Assembly (NCBI GenBank): GCA_963724695.1
Contig: CAVRVW010000011.1
Span: 186,001-250,000, forward strand
DNA length: 64,000 nt
Direction: 5' to 3'
Origin: CAVQFD01 sp963724695
Lineage (GTDB): Bacteria; Acidobacteriota; Vicinamibacteria; Vicinamibacterales; CAVVIG01
Shown: piece by piece, positions 8,252-17,859 of the stretch
Numbering within the stretch: position 1 is the first letter of the stretch
How the letters are laid out: each line of letters opens with the position of its first letter
The notes under the pieces: generated by a model
What the model saw: only the letters and a program-made list of their open reading frames with translations
What the model was told of the DNA's origin: nothing
The model's database searches: none
Made by a program: the position numbers and the translations under genes

Positions 8252-9676
8252 CTACATCCGTGCGAGGAAGCGCCTGACGCGGGTGAGAAAGGTCTGCGGC
8301 GGTTCGGCGACGGCCGCGGGACCGCTGGTGCGCTTCGCCGCGAGCTCGGCGGCGCGAGTCGACACGGCGGCCGCCACCACTTCGAGAGCCGACGGGTTGG
8401 CGAGCACGAACTGGCGGAAGCTGTCCACGGTCACCTCGAGCAGCTCGAGGTCTGTGACGGCTTTGACCGTTGCGCTTCGAGGATCGCCCGTGAGCAGCGA
8501 CATCTCGCCGAAGAAGCCTCCGGGGCCGTGCCGTGCGACCTCCTGTCCGCCTGGCTCAATCACGACGACGGCCTCGCCGCGCGTGACCACGAACATCGAT
8601 GCTCCTGGCTCCCCCTGCCGCACGACACGCTCACCGGCCGCGTACACCGCGGACCGCACGCCTCTGGCGAGCGCCGCGCGCTGTTCGGCAGGCAGGGCCG
8701 CAAACACGGGGACTCTCGCCAGCGCGCGATCCGCGCCCGACGGATCCACGGCGGGCACCGCTTCCTCGCGCGACATCTCAATCTGAATCGGGTACGGAAT
8801 CGATGCGATGCCGGCGGAACGCGTAGTACACGGCCGACCGCACCCGATCGTGGATCCGCTCCTCCGCGCCGGGCTCCAACGTCCAGACGTGCACGCGATA
8901 GAGGATCGAGGAGGCCGCAAAGTCGGCCATCAGGACCTCTGGCTGGCGATCTCCGCACAGAAGCGGCTCGTCGCGAATCGCGTCGAGAATGACGGCCTTG
9001 ACGTCGTTCGGCGCCGCGTCGTAGCTCACGCCCACGTCGATCACGATGCGGGTGTGCACGGTGGGCTCGGAGTAGTTGGTGATCGTGTCCTTCGCCAGCG
9101 AGCTGTTGGGCACGATGACGAAGTTGCCGGCGCGCGTCCGCATCTTGGTCGCCCGCCAGGTGATCTCGTCACCAGACCATCGGTTCCCGCCACGTGGATC
9201 CAGTGGCCGACGCGAAACGGTTTCTCGATCTGGATGGCCAGGCCGGCAAACAGGTTGCCGAGCGTGTCCTGCAGGGCGAACCCGATGACGACGGCACCGG
9301 CCGCAGTGGCCGTCCATACGCGCTCCTGCAGCACGATCGCCGCGATCAAGGCGACGAGGGCGATGGCGACCGAGTCCTGGACGATCGCCGGAAACCGCTC
9401 GGACGGGCCGTCGAGGCGCCACGGGTTCAGCGCCAGGGCGACGACGGCATTGACCACGCCGAAGCACAGGAGCAGTTGCGCCCCGCCTTCGATCTGCGCG
9501 CGAAATGCCGTCGAAGTGCCGCCGTACGCGTGCACCGCAGCCGCCAGCGCGTAGAGAGCGAAGACGATGGACGACGTGAACAGGCGGCCGCGGATGTGGC
9601 GGCTTCGAAGGGCGCCGCGCAGCGCCAGGGTGAGGACGAGCAGCGCGATGCCGAGGGTCACGCCGCTGATGGTCAT
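8252..9676 (-). CDS. MscS-type channel fused to a cyclic-nucleotide-binding domain (two frameshifts)
   Basis: Mechanosensitive-channel-family protein of about 474 residues. The N-terminal third has several membrane helices (TLGIALLVLTLALRG, VFALYALAAAVHAYGG, VVNAVVALALNP, SVAIALVALIAAIVL). The MscS core follows: WTATAAGAVVIGFALQDTLG, LFAGLAIQIEKPFRVGHWI, then ITWRATKMRTRAGNFVIVPN. The last 150 residues are a Crp-like nucleotide-binding domain (GASMFVVTRGEAVVVIE, FFGEMSLLTGDPRSATV). Two compensating indels near 9170 and 8805 interrupt it; total length is still divisible by three. The ATG at 9676 overlaps the M14 peptidase stop (ATGA), so the two are coupled. Gating by cNMP is inferred from the domain. 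Confidence 0.85.
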
Positions 9677-10979
9677 CGGGGCGGGATGGTACCGAAAAAG
9701 CCCCGCCTGCGCGATTCCTCCGCGCGTCGCACATCGATCCCCTGTGTCACGAGGTGGCGCGCAAGACGCAGCGCGCGCGAGGGATCATGACCGGGCACGA
9801 TGATGTATTCGCGGACATCGCCGCGCTCGCCCTCGTCGATGGCGGTCCGCCGATATTCGAAGAAGTCGCGCAGCAGCCGATCGCGGTTGCGTGCGGCGGT
9901 TGCCGCTGTGGTGATGGCAGCGGTGAAATGGTGGACGATGCCATCGCGGTAAGTCAGCACCTGGTCGTCGGTGCGCTTCCAGACCAGGCCGCGCGCAGAA
10001 GCCTGCTCGTAGGTCATGCCAACGGCCCCATGGAACGCCGGCCATGAGTCGCCGTACCGGGATAGAACCCGTCATAGTTCTCACGAATGAAGTACGCAAA
10101 GCCCCGCGCGTCGAACTTCGCGGCGTTGGCACGCCCGAACAACTCGAGTGCAGCGATCTGCGCCTTGGTGACATGCGGGTTGATCGGGTTCGCCGGCGGC
10201 GGGAAATAATAGGTGGATTCGCCGCCCATTTCGTGCAGGTCCACGACCACCTGCGGAAACCACTCGAGCATGGCCTCGATGCGCCCGCGTGTCTCGGGCT
10301 GCGACTGAGAAAACCAGTCGCGGTTCATGTCGAAGAGATAGTGGTTCGACCGACCGCCGGGCCAGGGCTCGTCGTGCTCGGCAGCTTCCGGAAGAGGATC
10401 GGGATCGAGCGCACGGCCGAGTAGATTCTGCGCCACGAAACGCGCACGCCCGTCGGGATTCTGCATCGGATCGATGACGACAATCGATTCGTCCAGGATG
10501 GCCTGCGCGTCAGCATCACCGATCGCCGCCAAAATGTGGAACGCTTCGGCCAGCGCCGCGTCCGACGAGGAGATCTCGTTACCGTGGACCCCGTGCATCA
10601 GCCAGGTGACAACTGGGAGCTCTCGGAGCAGCCGTTCGGCATCGGCCTGTGAGAGGCGGCGCGGATCGGCCAGACGGCGCAAGTCTTCTTTGATCCGGTC
10701 GAGCGCCGCCATCCGGGCCGGAGACGCAATGACGAACAGCCACAACGGCCGATCCTCGAAGGACCGCGCGTACTGGACGAGGCGTGTGCGCTCCGGAGCA
10801 GCCTGATTCAGCGCGCGCAGGTAGACCGCGATTTCGTCCGGCGTCGTGATCCTCTCGCCGTAGTCGTGACCGAGCACTTGCTCGAGCGATGGAATCTTGG
10901 GGTCGTAGATCGCACCAGGAGCCAACTCGGTCGCCTGGGACGCGTAGAGAGGCAACGTAAGGGTCAGCGCAAGCAGCAT
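9673..10979 (-). CDS. M14-family zinc carboxypeptidase, exported, short form (one frameshift)
   Basis: Secreted zinc peptidase of the carboxypeptidase A superfamily. A signal peptide (LLALTLTLPLYASQ) opens the protein. The zinc site is visible as HGNE in TWLMHGVHGNEIS with the third ligand His in VVVDLHEMGGE; VIDPMQNPDGR and DMNRDW are typical of the family. The probable catalytic Glu is in MTYEQASARG. One indel near 10020-10040 splits PGTATHG from WPAFHGAVGMTYEQ. Many acidobacterial relatives are about twice as long, but this one stops after about 435 residues with an ATGA overlap into the MscS gene, so the short form appears real. Confidence 0.85.
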
Positions 10980-11087
10980 GCGCGATATCTTACGTCGCGG
11001 GGCTGACGGTCCGGAGCCTCTTCGAAGGCAGAAGCTGACGTGCGCGCTGCGACGTCGCGCGAGGCACGACGGTCAGGCCGATCTCGT

Positions 11088-11213
11088 CTATCGGATCACG
11101 GTAACCGTGACCTCCCCATCGCTGGTCAGCGCGCCGTCCTCTGCCCGGGAACCGAGCACGCAGGCGCCGGGCTCATCGAATGTGGCCTGAACGACCACCC
11201 TGCCGTCGGGTCG
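11088..11213 (-). pseudogene. remnant: duplicated C-terminus of the downstream exported protein
   Basis: Minus-strand reading gives PDGRVVVQATFDEPGACVLG, then SRAEDGALTSDGEVTVTVIR and a stop at 11088. This mirrors, residue for residue, the C-terminus of the gene ending at 11233 (ADGRMTAQVTFSEPGTYVVR). Only about 41 residues remain and an in-frame stop lies immediately upstream. It is therefore the tail of a tandem paralogue that has been deleted or decayed. Confidence 0.7.
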
Positions 11214-11232
11214 TCAACTCGCGCCGCGCGCC

Positions 11233-12213
11233 TCAACGAGTGACGGTCACCGTCACCTCATCCCAGCCGAGCAAGCCGCCATCGTCAGCCTGGCTGCGAA
11301 CGACATAGGTGCCGGGCTCGGAGAAGGTGACCTGTGCGGTCATCCTGCCGTCCGCCGGCATCGGCGGCGCGACCCAGATGGGCGCCCACGGCGAATCGGC
11401 TCCAGCACGCGTGTCCTCCCACACCTTGATCTGCGCCGGAACGAAGACCACCTCGCCGGCGCCCCGAAACACGTAGTAGGAGTGGTGCAGGCCGACGTTC
11501 TTGCCGGCCGTGATCCGAATCGGCGGCTGCATCATCGGGTTGCGGCGGGGCGCTGCCGGCTCGGCGCCTTCGCCCGCGCTTCGTTCTGCCGCTGCTGCGG
11601 CACGGGCAGCGCGCCGACGGCGCCTGCCCGCCCCGGCGGACCTTCGGGATGCCGTCGTCGGTGACCACGGACGCGAGCGTCACCGGCTCGCCGACCTTGG
11701 CGCGGAGCGTCTTCTCGCCGAGCACGTGCACGACAGGCGGCTTGTTCGCGCGGATCTCCGGGCTGCTCGTGCCGGCGCCGAGCGCACCGGTTTCCGATGC
11801 CTTCACGACGTCGTCCAGCTTGTAGTCCACGCGGAGCGAGGCCCAGGCCTTTTCGGTCTTGCCATTGGCCGTCACGGTCCACACGAGTTCGTCCTTGTCG
11901 GTGAACGTGGCTGGGACTCTCGTCCTGAAGATGAACCGGTTCCGCCGCGGAAGAAAGTGCGTCGGCTGGCCAAGGTCGGCGTTCCCGGGGCTGAAGCCGT
12001 TGGCGGGCCCCACGGGCACGACGACCTCCTCTTCCCAGTTCCGGTTCATGTATCCGAAGACGAAGTACTTCGTCCCGTCGGCGTCTTCCTCCCAGCCTTC
12101 GTAGCTGGGCGCGACGTTCTGGCCGCTGTTGTAGCTGAGCGACTGCGCGTTCGCACCGGCGGCCATCGCCAGGAACGCCACGCCGCAATCAGGACGAACA
12201 ACAATTTCTTCAT
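11233..12213 (-). CDS. exported beta-rich protein of unknown function (frameshifted)
   Basis: The start is the ATG at 12213 (MKKLLFVLIA), a signal peptide interrupted by one indel before AVAFLAMAAGANAQ. Mature blocks are TKYFVFGYMNRNWEEEVVVP, QPTHFLPRRNRFIFRTRVP and GEPVTLASVVTDDG, and, after two more indels, MMQPPIRITAGKNVGLHHSY and FSEPGTYVVRSQADD, ending EVTVTVTR. The C-terminal 60 residues look like an Ig/PKD-type strand sandwich (EPGTYVVR then EVTVTV). I do not recognise a named family. It lies 17 nt downstream of the heme/copper protein and is presumably its co-expressed partner. About 325 residues if repaired. Confidence 0.65.
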
Positions 12214-12229
12214 GATCGGCCTCGTTCGA

Positions 12230-13691
12230 TTACTGCTGCTGGTTCTGCGTGCGGCCTCGGCGCCTGCTTTCGCCACGGCGCCGCACAGCGGACAGCCGAG
12301 CAGGACGTCGCTTGCCCGGGTTGGCCGCCACGCGCTCGGCCATCTCCTTCTGGAACTGCTCGTCGGTCAACGACACGCGGTTGCCCAGGTCGATGAACAT
12401 GTTGGTGATCGACCGGTTGCCGGACCCCGACCAGTTCCTCGGATCGGGCACGTTCTTGTTGGCCGGCGTGTTGTCGAAGTAGCCGATGATGTGAAGGATC
12501 GTGCCCTTCGGCAGGAGCGGCGCGACATCGTCGGCGTAGCTGTAGCCGCGGACCCAGTTGTGGTCGTAGCCGACGCAGCTGAGCGTCTGGATGTTGTAGC
12601 CCCAGATCGCCTCGAGGCACATCCGGGTGCCCGGCGCGTGCAGGTGCGGCTCGAACGAGATGATCTTCGTGTTCTCGTTCAGCACCGCGTAGGCGTGCAG
12701 CTGCTGGTTGTTCTCCATCCCCTTGATGTCGATGTCCACGCCGTTGCCCAGGCCGATGAGCGACCGCTTGTAGTTCCGGCTTGTATCCCTTCGGCATGAA
12801 CTTGTAGCCGAACTCGAGGTGCGAGCGTCGTGTCCTGGCCGTTCGAGTGCGTGTGCAGCGAGTCCGAGACGATGTACGAGCCCTTTCTTCAGGAGCACGG
12901 CGGCCTTCGGGTCGAAGTAGTCGGGGTTGCGGCCCACCTCGTGGACCGGCCAGTTCACGACGTTGTCGCTGCCCAGCAGCAACTCGGCCTCGGACGGCGT
13001 GTCGAGGCCGACCTGCGTCCGGTAAATGAGGTGATGCCAGACGAAGAGGCCGCCGACCGTTTCGCGGCCGGCCGCGTGCAGCGCTGGTGTCGTTGACTTC
13101 CTTGATCTCGACCGCCGCCACGTAGCGGTCCTCGTCGAGCGGGATCGGCACCGACTCGATCTCACCCCACCAGTCGGGAGAGTTCGCCTTCACGAGGATG
13201 TCCTTGGACTTGACGATGAGGTCGGGCGTGCCGATGTGCCAGACCGAGTTGTCTGCCCACACCCTGGCGGGCGGCGCGTCGGCGGGGTTGCCGCGCGGGC
13301 GCTCCGCTGTCGGCCCATTTCGCAATCGCGGCGATCTCCTTGGCGCTCAGCGAGGGATCGTCCTTGTACTTCTGGATGCCGATGTTCTTCTCCATGTACC
13401 ACGGCGGCATCACGCCGGCGTGGGGACCGATGCCGGTGCGCTGCTTGATGGCCCGCGCCCACGGCCGCACCTCTTCGTAGGTGCGCAGGACATCGGCGCG
13501 CCGCCGCCCGGCCGGTGGCAGTTCTCGCAGCTGCGTTGCAGGATCGGCGCGATGTCCTTCGTGAACGTCACCTCGGCTGGTTGAGTCTGCGCCCGCGCCG
13601 GCGAGGCGTCGAAGGCGCCGACCAGCACCGCGGCTGCGGACAGAAAGGACGCCCACACCGTGCGACGCCGCGAAGAGCTCCAACATCCCAT
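12230..13691 (-). CDS. exported heme c / copper monooxygenase-like protein (several frameshifts)
   Basis: The start is the ATG at 13691, supported by AAAGGAG 10-16 nt upstream. A signal peptide is followed by a cytochrome-c-like segment: FTKDIAPILQRSCENCHRPG (CxxCH heme site), then TGIGPHAGVMPPWYMEKN and LSAKEIAAIAKWADSGAP. The C-terminal half resembles copper type II ascorbate-dependent monooxygenases: LFVWHHLIYRTQ, ISFEPHLHAPGTRMCLEAIW (HLH and Met as candidate copper ligands), LPKGTILHIIGYFDNT, and NMFIDLGNRVSLTDEQF. Several indels interrupt it (about 490 residues repaired). Electron delivery from the heme to copper in one chain is a plausible inference; the substrate is unknown. Confidence 0.7.
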
Positions 13692-14005
13692 GACACGCGC
13701 TCCTTTTTGAGCCACCGCGAGATCGGACGCATCGCTGCGCCCGAGATCGGTGTTTTGGCAAGATTCGTGCCTGGGCCGACGTGCCTCGGCCGATGGTTTT
13801 CGACGCAATAACGAAGCGGTGGACGGAGATTGCCGACCTTCGGCGCGGAGTTTTCTGAGGTGTCAGGGGATTTTCCCGCAGTGCTGTCCGGCGGGCTGCG
13901 GCGAAGGACTGCGCAAGAGATCGGACGCCAGCGGTTGACGAGGCGACGCCAAGCATGGAAGATGCTCTCCGTCGTTTTGACACACCGCAAGGGGGAAGAG
14001 ACCTG
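13692..14005. other. 314-bp divergent intergenic region
   Basis: It separates the heme/copper gene from the hydrolase. I see no ORF with a ribosome site, no RNA gene and no clear repeat. A TTGACG at 13935 is a possible -35 for the hydrolase, but no convincing -10 follows at the right distance. Confidence 0.4.
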
Positions 14006-15016
14006 ATGGCTCCGACGCTGACGCTGGCCACTGCGCTGCTTCTGACCGTGACCGCTGCGGCACAACAGCCATCAGCCGGACGAGGCGCCACCACGCCGAC
14101 GGCCGTCACGCCGTCGGCCACGAGCCGGGCGCCCGAGCCGCCGGGCCCTCCGGTGCCGCTCGGTCCGTACGCCGCGGTCACGATCGACCCGGCCGAGGGG
14201 CTGCCGACGCACACCGTCTACCGGCCAACCGACCTGTCTGCGTTCCCTGGACGGGACAAACTCCCGATCGTCGTCTGGGGCAACGGCGCCTGCAGCCCGG
14301 ACGGCCTCTACTTCCAGGGCTACCTGACCAAGCTCGCCTCGCATGGCTTCGTCATCGTCGTGGCCGGCCGTAAAGACCAGCGCGAGCGGGACGCCGCGTC
14401 GCGCGGAGCGGCGCAAGGCGCGTCCGGCGCGGGCCGGGGCGGTCCTCCGACGAGCACCGCCGGGCGGACCACGGGACCGCAGCTCATCGAAGCGATCGAC
14501 TGGGCGGTCAAGGAAAACGGCCGCGACGGGAGTCCGCTCGGCGGGAAGATCGACACCGGGTCGGTCGCGATGATGGGCATGTCGTGCGGCGGGCTCATGG
14601 CGATCGAATCGGCGCACGACCCCAGGGTGGACACGCTCGTCATCTGGAACAGCGGCGTCTTCAATGTGATGGATACCAACGTCCGCAGCCTCAGCGGCGC
14701 GACCAAGCAGACCCTCGCCACGATTCACTCGAACACCGCGTACTTCAACGGCGGCATTCCCGACATCGCTTACGAGAACTCGAATGACGATGTGTCGCGC
14801 ATCAATCACGTGCCGCTCTTCTACGGCGTCATGAACGGTGCGGGACACGGCGCCACGTTCCGCCACGTCAACGGCGGCAAGTTCGCTGAAGTCGGCGCGA
14901 ACTGGCTCATGTGGCGTTTGAAGGGCGACGCAAAGGCCGGCGCCATGTTCGACGGCCCAAACTGCGGCCTCTGCAAGGATCCTGCGTGGACCGTGCAGAA
15001 GAAGAAGATGCCGTAG
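14006..15016 (+). CDS. secreted alpha/beta hydrolase
   Basis: Exported serine hydrolase of about 336 residues. The ATG at 14006 was chosen because GGGGGAAGAG lies just upstream; an in-frame ATG at 13955 lacks a site. A signal peptide (LTLATALLLTVTAAAQQ) and a Pro/Thr-rich linker precede the fold. The core shows LPIVVWGNGACSPDG (oxyanion region), LASHGFVIVVAG, the nucleophile elbow GMSCGGL (Ser in G-x-S-x-G) and a late GAGHGATF with the probable catalytic His. A Gly/Ala/Arg insertion (AAQGASGAGRGG) lies near residue 140. Cutinase- or dienelactone-hydrolase-like in layout; substrate not predictable. Confidence 0.8.
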   Translation: MAPTLTLATALLLTVTAAAQQPSAGRGATTPTAVTPSATSRAPEPPGPPVPLGPYAAVTIDPAEGLPTHTVYRPTDLSAFPGRDKLPIVVWGNGACSPDGLYFQGYLTKLASHGFVIVVAGRKDQRERDAASRGAAQGASGAGRGGPPTSTAGRTTGPQLIEAIDWAVKENGRDGSPLGGKIDTGSVAMMGMSCGGLMAIESAHDPRVDTLVIWNSGVFNVMDTNVRSLSGATKQTLATIHSNTAYFNGGIPDIAYENSNDDVSRINHVPLFYGVMNGAGHGATFRHVNGGKFAEVGANWLMWRLKGDAKAGAMFDGPNCGLCKDPAWTVQKKKMP

Positions 15017-15019
15017 CTC

Positions 15020-16715
15020 GTGGAATCAATCCGCGCCTTCCTTCATACGCAGCCCGCGTTGTGCTTGTTCGTCAGCATTCTCGCCGGGCACATCATCGGC
15101 CGCTTTCACGTCAAGGGCGTCGGCTTCGGAGCGGTGGTCGGCACCCTGATCGCCGGGATGTTGATCGGGCGTTCTGGCGAGACCCGAGCTGCCCGATCTG
15201 CTGCGCTGGGTGTTCTTCTACCTGTTCCTGTTCGCGATCGGTTACTCGGTCGGCCCTCAATTCTTCGGCAGCTTGAAGAGGGAGGCGGTGCCACAGATCG
15301 TGCTGGCGTTCGTCGTGGCACTCAGCGGCCTGGCGGCGGTGATTGGCGTCACGGCCGTCTTCGGGTTCGACGAGGGCGTGGCCGTCGGACTGCTCTCTGG
15401 CGGCATGACGCAGTCGGCCGCGCTCGGGACGGGCCTGAGCGCCATCGCCGAGTTGCCGATCGCGGACGAGGTGAAGGCGACGCTTGCGGCCCACGCGCCC
15501 CTTGCGGATGCGATTACCTATGGGTTCGGCGACCTTGGCCTGATCCTGTTCCTGACGTGGCTCGGTCCGAAGATCATGAAAGCGGACCTCAAGCGCGAGG
15601 CAAAAGAGCTCGAGAAGACGCTCTCCGCGGGCAAGCCTGGCGGTGCCGTCCCATCGGGAGCCCACTACGGCGTCCGCGCCTATCGCGTGCAGGTCGGCGG
15701 TGCGACGCTGGCGGCGCTCGAAGAACGGTTCGCCGATGCACGCCTGTCCGTGCAGCGCGTCCAACGCGGCGACGAGTTCCTGACGCCCGATCCGGCCCTC
15801 GACTTGCGACCCGGCGATCGGCTCGTCGTGTCCGCACAACGTCACGGGCTGGCCCGCGCCGAGCGGGACATCGGCCCGGAGCTCGACGATGCCGCGCTGT
15901 TATCCGTGCCGGTGAAGACCGCCGCCATCGTGATCACGAACCGCGAGGTCGCCGGCCGCACCCTCGGAGCGCTGGGGATGGATCCCCAGGCCCGGGGCGT
16001 CTATCTCGAGTCGCTGCAGCGAGGCACCGAGCTGATGCCGCGCGAGCCGTGGACGGTCGTCGAGCGCGGGGACATCCTGCGCGTCGTTGGTGCACCCCAT
16101 GATGTCGACCGCGTGGGCCGGTACTGTGGATTCGTGGAGCACGACCTGTCGAAGACCGACCTGACGTTTCTGGCCGGCGGGATCTGCGCCGGCATTTTGC
16201 TGGGCCTCCTCAGGCTGAACGCCGCAGGCGTCGTGCTCGGGCTCGGCACTGCCGGCTCGATCCTGGTGATTGGCCTCGCAGCCGGGTGGATGCGCAGCCG
16301 GTACCCGGTGTTCGGCGCCATCCCGGAGCCGGCGCAGCGGCTGCTCATGGACATCGGCCTGATCGTGTTCATTGCCATGGTCGGGATGCATGCGGGCCCG
16401 AGCGCGATCGAGGCCTTCGAGAAGAGCGGCGGAGCGTTCTTTGCGAGGATCTTCTTTGCCGGCGTGATCGTGACGGTCGTCCCGCTCGCGGTCGGGACGA
16501 TCGCGGCGCGCTACATGATGAAGATGAGCCCCCTGATGGTGCTCGGAGGGCTGGCCGGCGCCCAGACCTGCACGCCGGGCTTGAACGCCCTGCGCGACGC
16601 CACCGGCAGCAACGTCGGCACGCTGGCGTACACGGTGCCGTACGCGATCGGCAACATCCTGCTCACGGTCTGGGGGCCGGTCGTGGTCGCCATCGTGCAC
16701 GCGATGCGCCCGTAG
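15020..16715 (+). CDS. AspT/YidE-type antiporter with RCK_C domains (one frameshift)
   Basis: Inner-membrane transporter of the aspartate:alanine exchanger family. Hydrophobic N-terminal helices (residues about 8-170, including LFVSILAGHIIGRFHVKG and GLLSGGMTQSAALGTGL) are followed by two cytoplasmic TrkA_C/RCK_C-like units (YRVQVGGATLAALEERF ... PGDRLVVSAQ; GALGMDPQARGVYLESLQRG ... VERGDILRVVG) and a second membrane half with GGLAGAQTCTPGLNAL, the repeat of the first-half motif. About 565 residues, normal for the family. The GTG at 15020 lies 3 nt after the hydrolase stop. One indel near 15182 separates GRSGE from PELPDLLRWVFFY. Substrate could be amino acids or organic acids. Confidence 0.87.
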
Positions 16716-16729
16716 TGGGGAACGAATGG

Positions 16730-16801
16730 TAGCGGTACGGGGAATCGAACCCCGATTTGATGGTTGAGAACCATCCGTCCTAACCGTTAGACGATACCGC
16801 C
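16730..16801 (-). tRNA. tRNA-Glu (CTC)
   Basis: Cloverleaf seen on the minus strand. A seven-pair acceptor stem (GGCGGTA with TACCGCT, first pair G-U) carries discriminator A. The D arm is GTCTAACGGTTAGGAC. The anticodon stem GATGG/CCATC encloses loop TTCTCAA, so the anticodon is CTC, reading GAG. The T arm CGGGG TTCGATT CCCCG is perfect. CCA is not encoded. Confidence 0.95.
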
Positions 16802-16895
16802 GCCCGCCGATAAGAACCTCCGATGTTACCAGAGTTGGAGGTATGATTGAAGGTCTTGAGCGTTCGTCTTTTTTCGTTGAGTTGAGGAGAGGTCA

Positions 16896-17687
16896 ATGCG
16901 TTTACGAACAGTGTGGGGGGTCGGTCTTGGTCTGACCCTCGCAGCGTCGGTGGCAGCGTGCGGCGGCGGCGGACAGGAATCGGGGAGCACTTCGAAACCG
17001 GCGGCGCCTGCGGCGGCGGCGGGCGGCAACAAGGTCGATCCCGCGACGGCTGGCGGCATCAAGGGCATGGTCACGATCGAAGGCACCGCGCCCGCCAACG
17101 AGCCGATTCGCATGAACGCGGATCCGGTCTGCGTCAAGGCGGCGAGCGGACCGCAGGCACAGGAAACCATCACGGTCGGCGCCGACGGCAAGTCGCTCGC
17201 CAACGTGTTCGTCTACGTGAAGGATGGCCTGGGCAACTACGTGTACGACGCCCCGACCGCAACCGCGGTGCTGGACCAGAAGGGCTGCCGCTACACGCCG
17301 CACGTCTTCGGCGTCCGGGTGGGTCAGTCGGTCGAGATCGTCAACAGCGATCCGACGCTCCACAACATCCACGCCGTGCCGAAGGCGAACCAGGAGTTCA
17401 ACAACGGTCAACCCATTCAGGGCATGAAGATGCAGCACACCTTCACCGCGAAGGAAGTGATGGTGCCCTTCAAGTGCGATGTCCACGGCTGGATGAACGC
17501 CTACGTCGGCGTGCTCGACCACCCGTACTTCGCCGTGACCGGCACCGACGGGGCGTTCTCGATCGCGTCGCTGCCGCCCGGAACGTACACGATCGAAGCG
17601 TGGCACGAGAAGCTCGGCGCCTCGACCCAGAGCGTGACGATCGGCGCGAGCGAAACGAAGGACCTCACGTTCTCGTTCAAGATCTGA
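16896..17687 (+). CDS. cupredoxin-like lipoprotein with C-terminal carboxypeptidase-regulatory domain
   Basis: Predicted lipoprotein: signal peptide with lipobox SVAAC at residue about 22, then a Gly/Ala-rich linker. Residues about 55-215 form a plastocyanin-like copper domain. The ligand set is seen as His in TLHNIHAVP, then KCDVHGWM holding Cys, His and Met. A CarboxypepD_reg-like sandwich follows (FAVTGTDGAFSIASLPPGTY, TIEAWHEKLG). About 263 residues. The ATG has GGAGAGG 4-10 nt upstream. It lies directly before ctaA and ctaB, so an electron carrier or copper donor for the oxidase is a reasonable inference. Confidence 0.85.
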   Translation: MRLRTVWGVGLGLTLAASVAACGGGGQESGSTSKPAAPAAAAGGNKVDPATAGGIKGMVTIEGTAPANEPIRMNADPVCVKAASGPQAQETITVGADGKSLANVFVYVKDGLGNYVYDAPTATAVLDQKGCRYTPHVFGVRVGQSVEIVNSDPTLHNIHAVPKANQEFNNGQPIQGMKMQHTFTAKEVMVPFKCDVHGWMNAYVGVLDHPYFAVTGTDGAFSIASLPPGTYTIEAWHEKLGASTQSVTIGASETKDLTFSFKI

Positions 17688-17689
17688 TA

Positions 17690-17856
17690 GCCGGTCGGGA
17701 GGGTCTGGTGGGTCGGGAGGGTCTGGGAGGTCGGGATCAGTCGGCAGGTCGCGTCTGCCCGACTTGCCTGACCCACCTGACCTGCCTGACCCACCCGGCC
17801 CGCCTGACCCACCTGACGTGCCCGACCCACCCGACCTGCCTGACCCACCCGACCTG
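17690..17856. repeat. intergenic word repeat: GGTCGGGAGGGTCTGG then its complement CCTGACCCACC
   Basis: The first 50 bp are G-rich words (GGGTCTGGTGGGTCGGGA); the next 100 bp are C-rich words (CCTGACCCACCTGACC) that are largely their reverse complement, so the transcript could fold into a long imperfect hairpin. An open frame (DPPDLPDPPG type) runs through it into ctaA but is not used as the ctaA start here. Confidence 0.8.
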
Positions 17857-17859
17857 AAG

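Noticed and set aside
13955..14005. Upstream ATG (13955) for the hydrolase
   Set aside because: No ribosome site, and it would place a charged stretch before the signal peptide; the ATG at 14006 has GGGGGAAGAG in front.
17690..17856. Possible CRISPR array
   Set aside because: Words are short, degenerate and without unique spacers of constant length, and the second half is the complement of the first. The same applies to 27585 and 38845.
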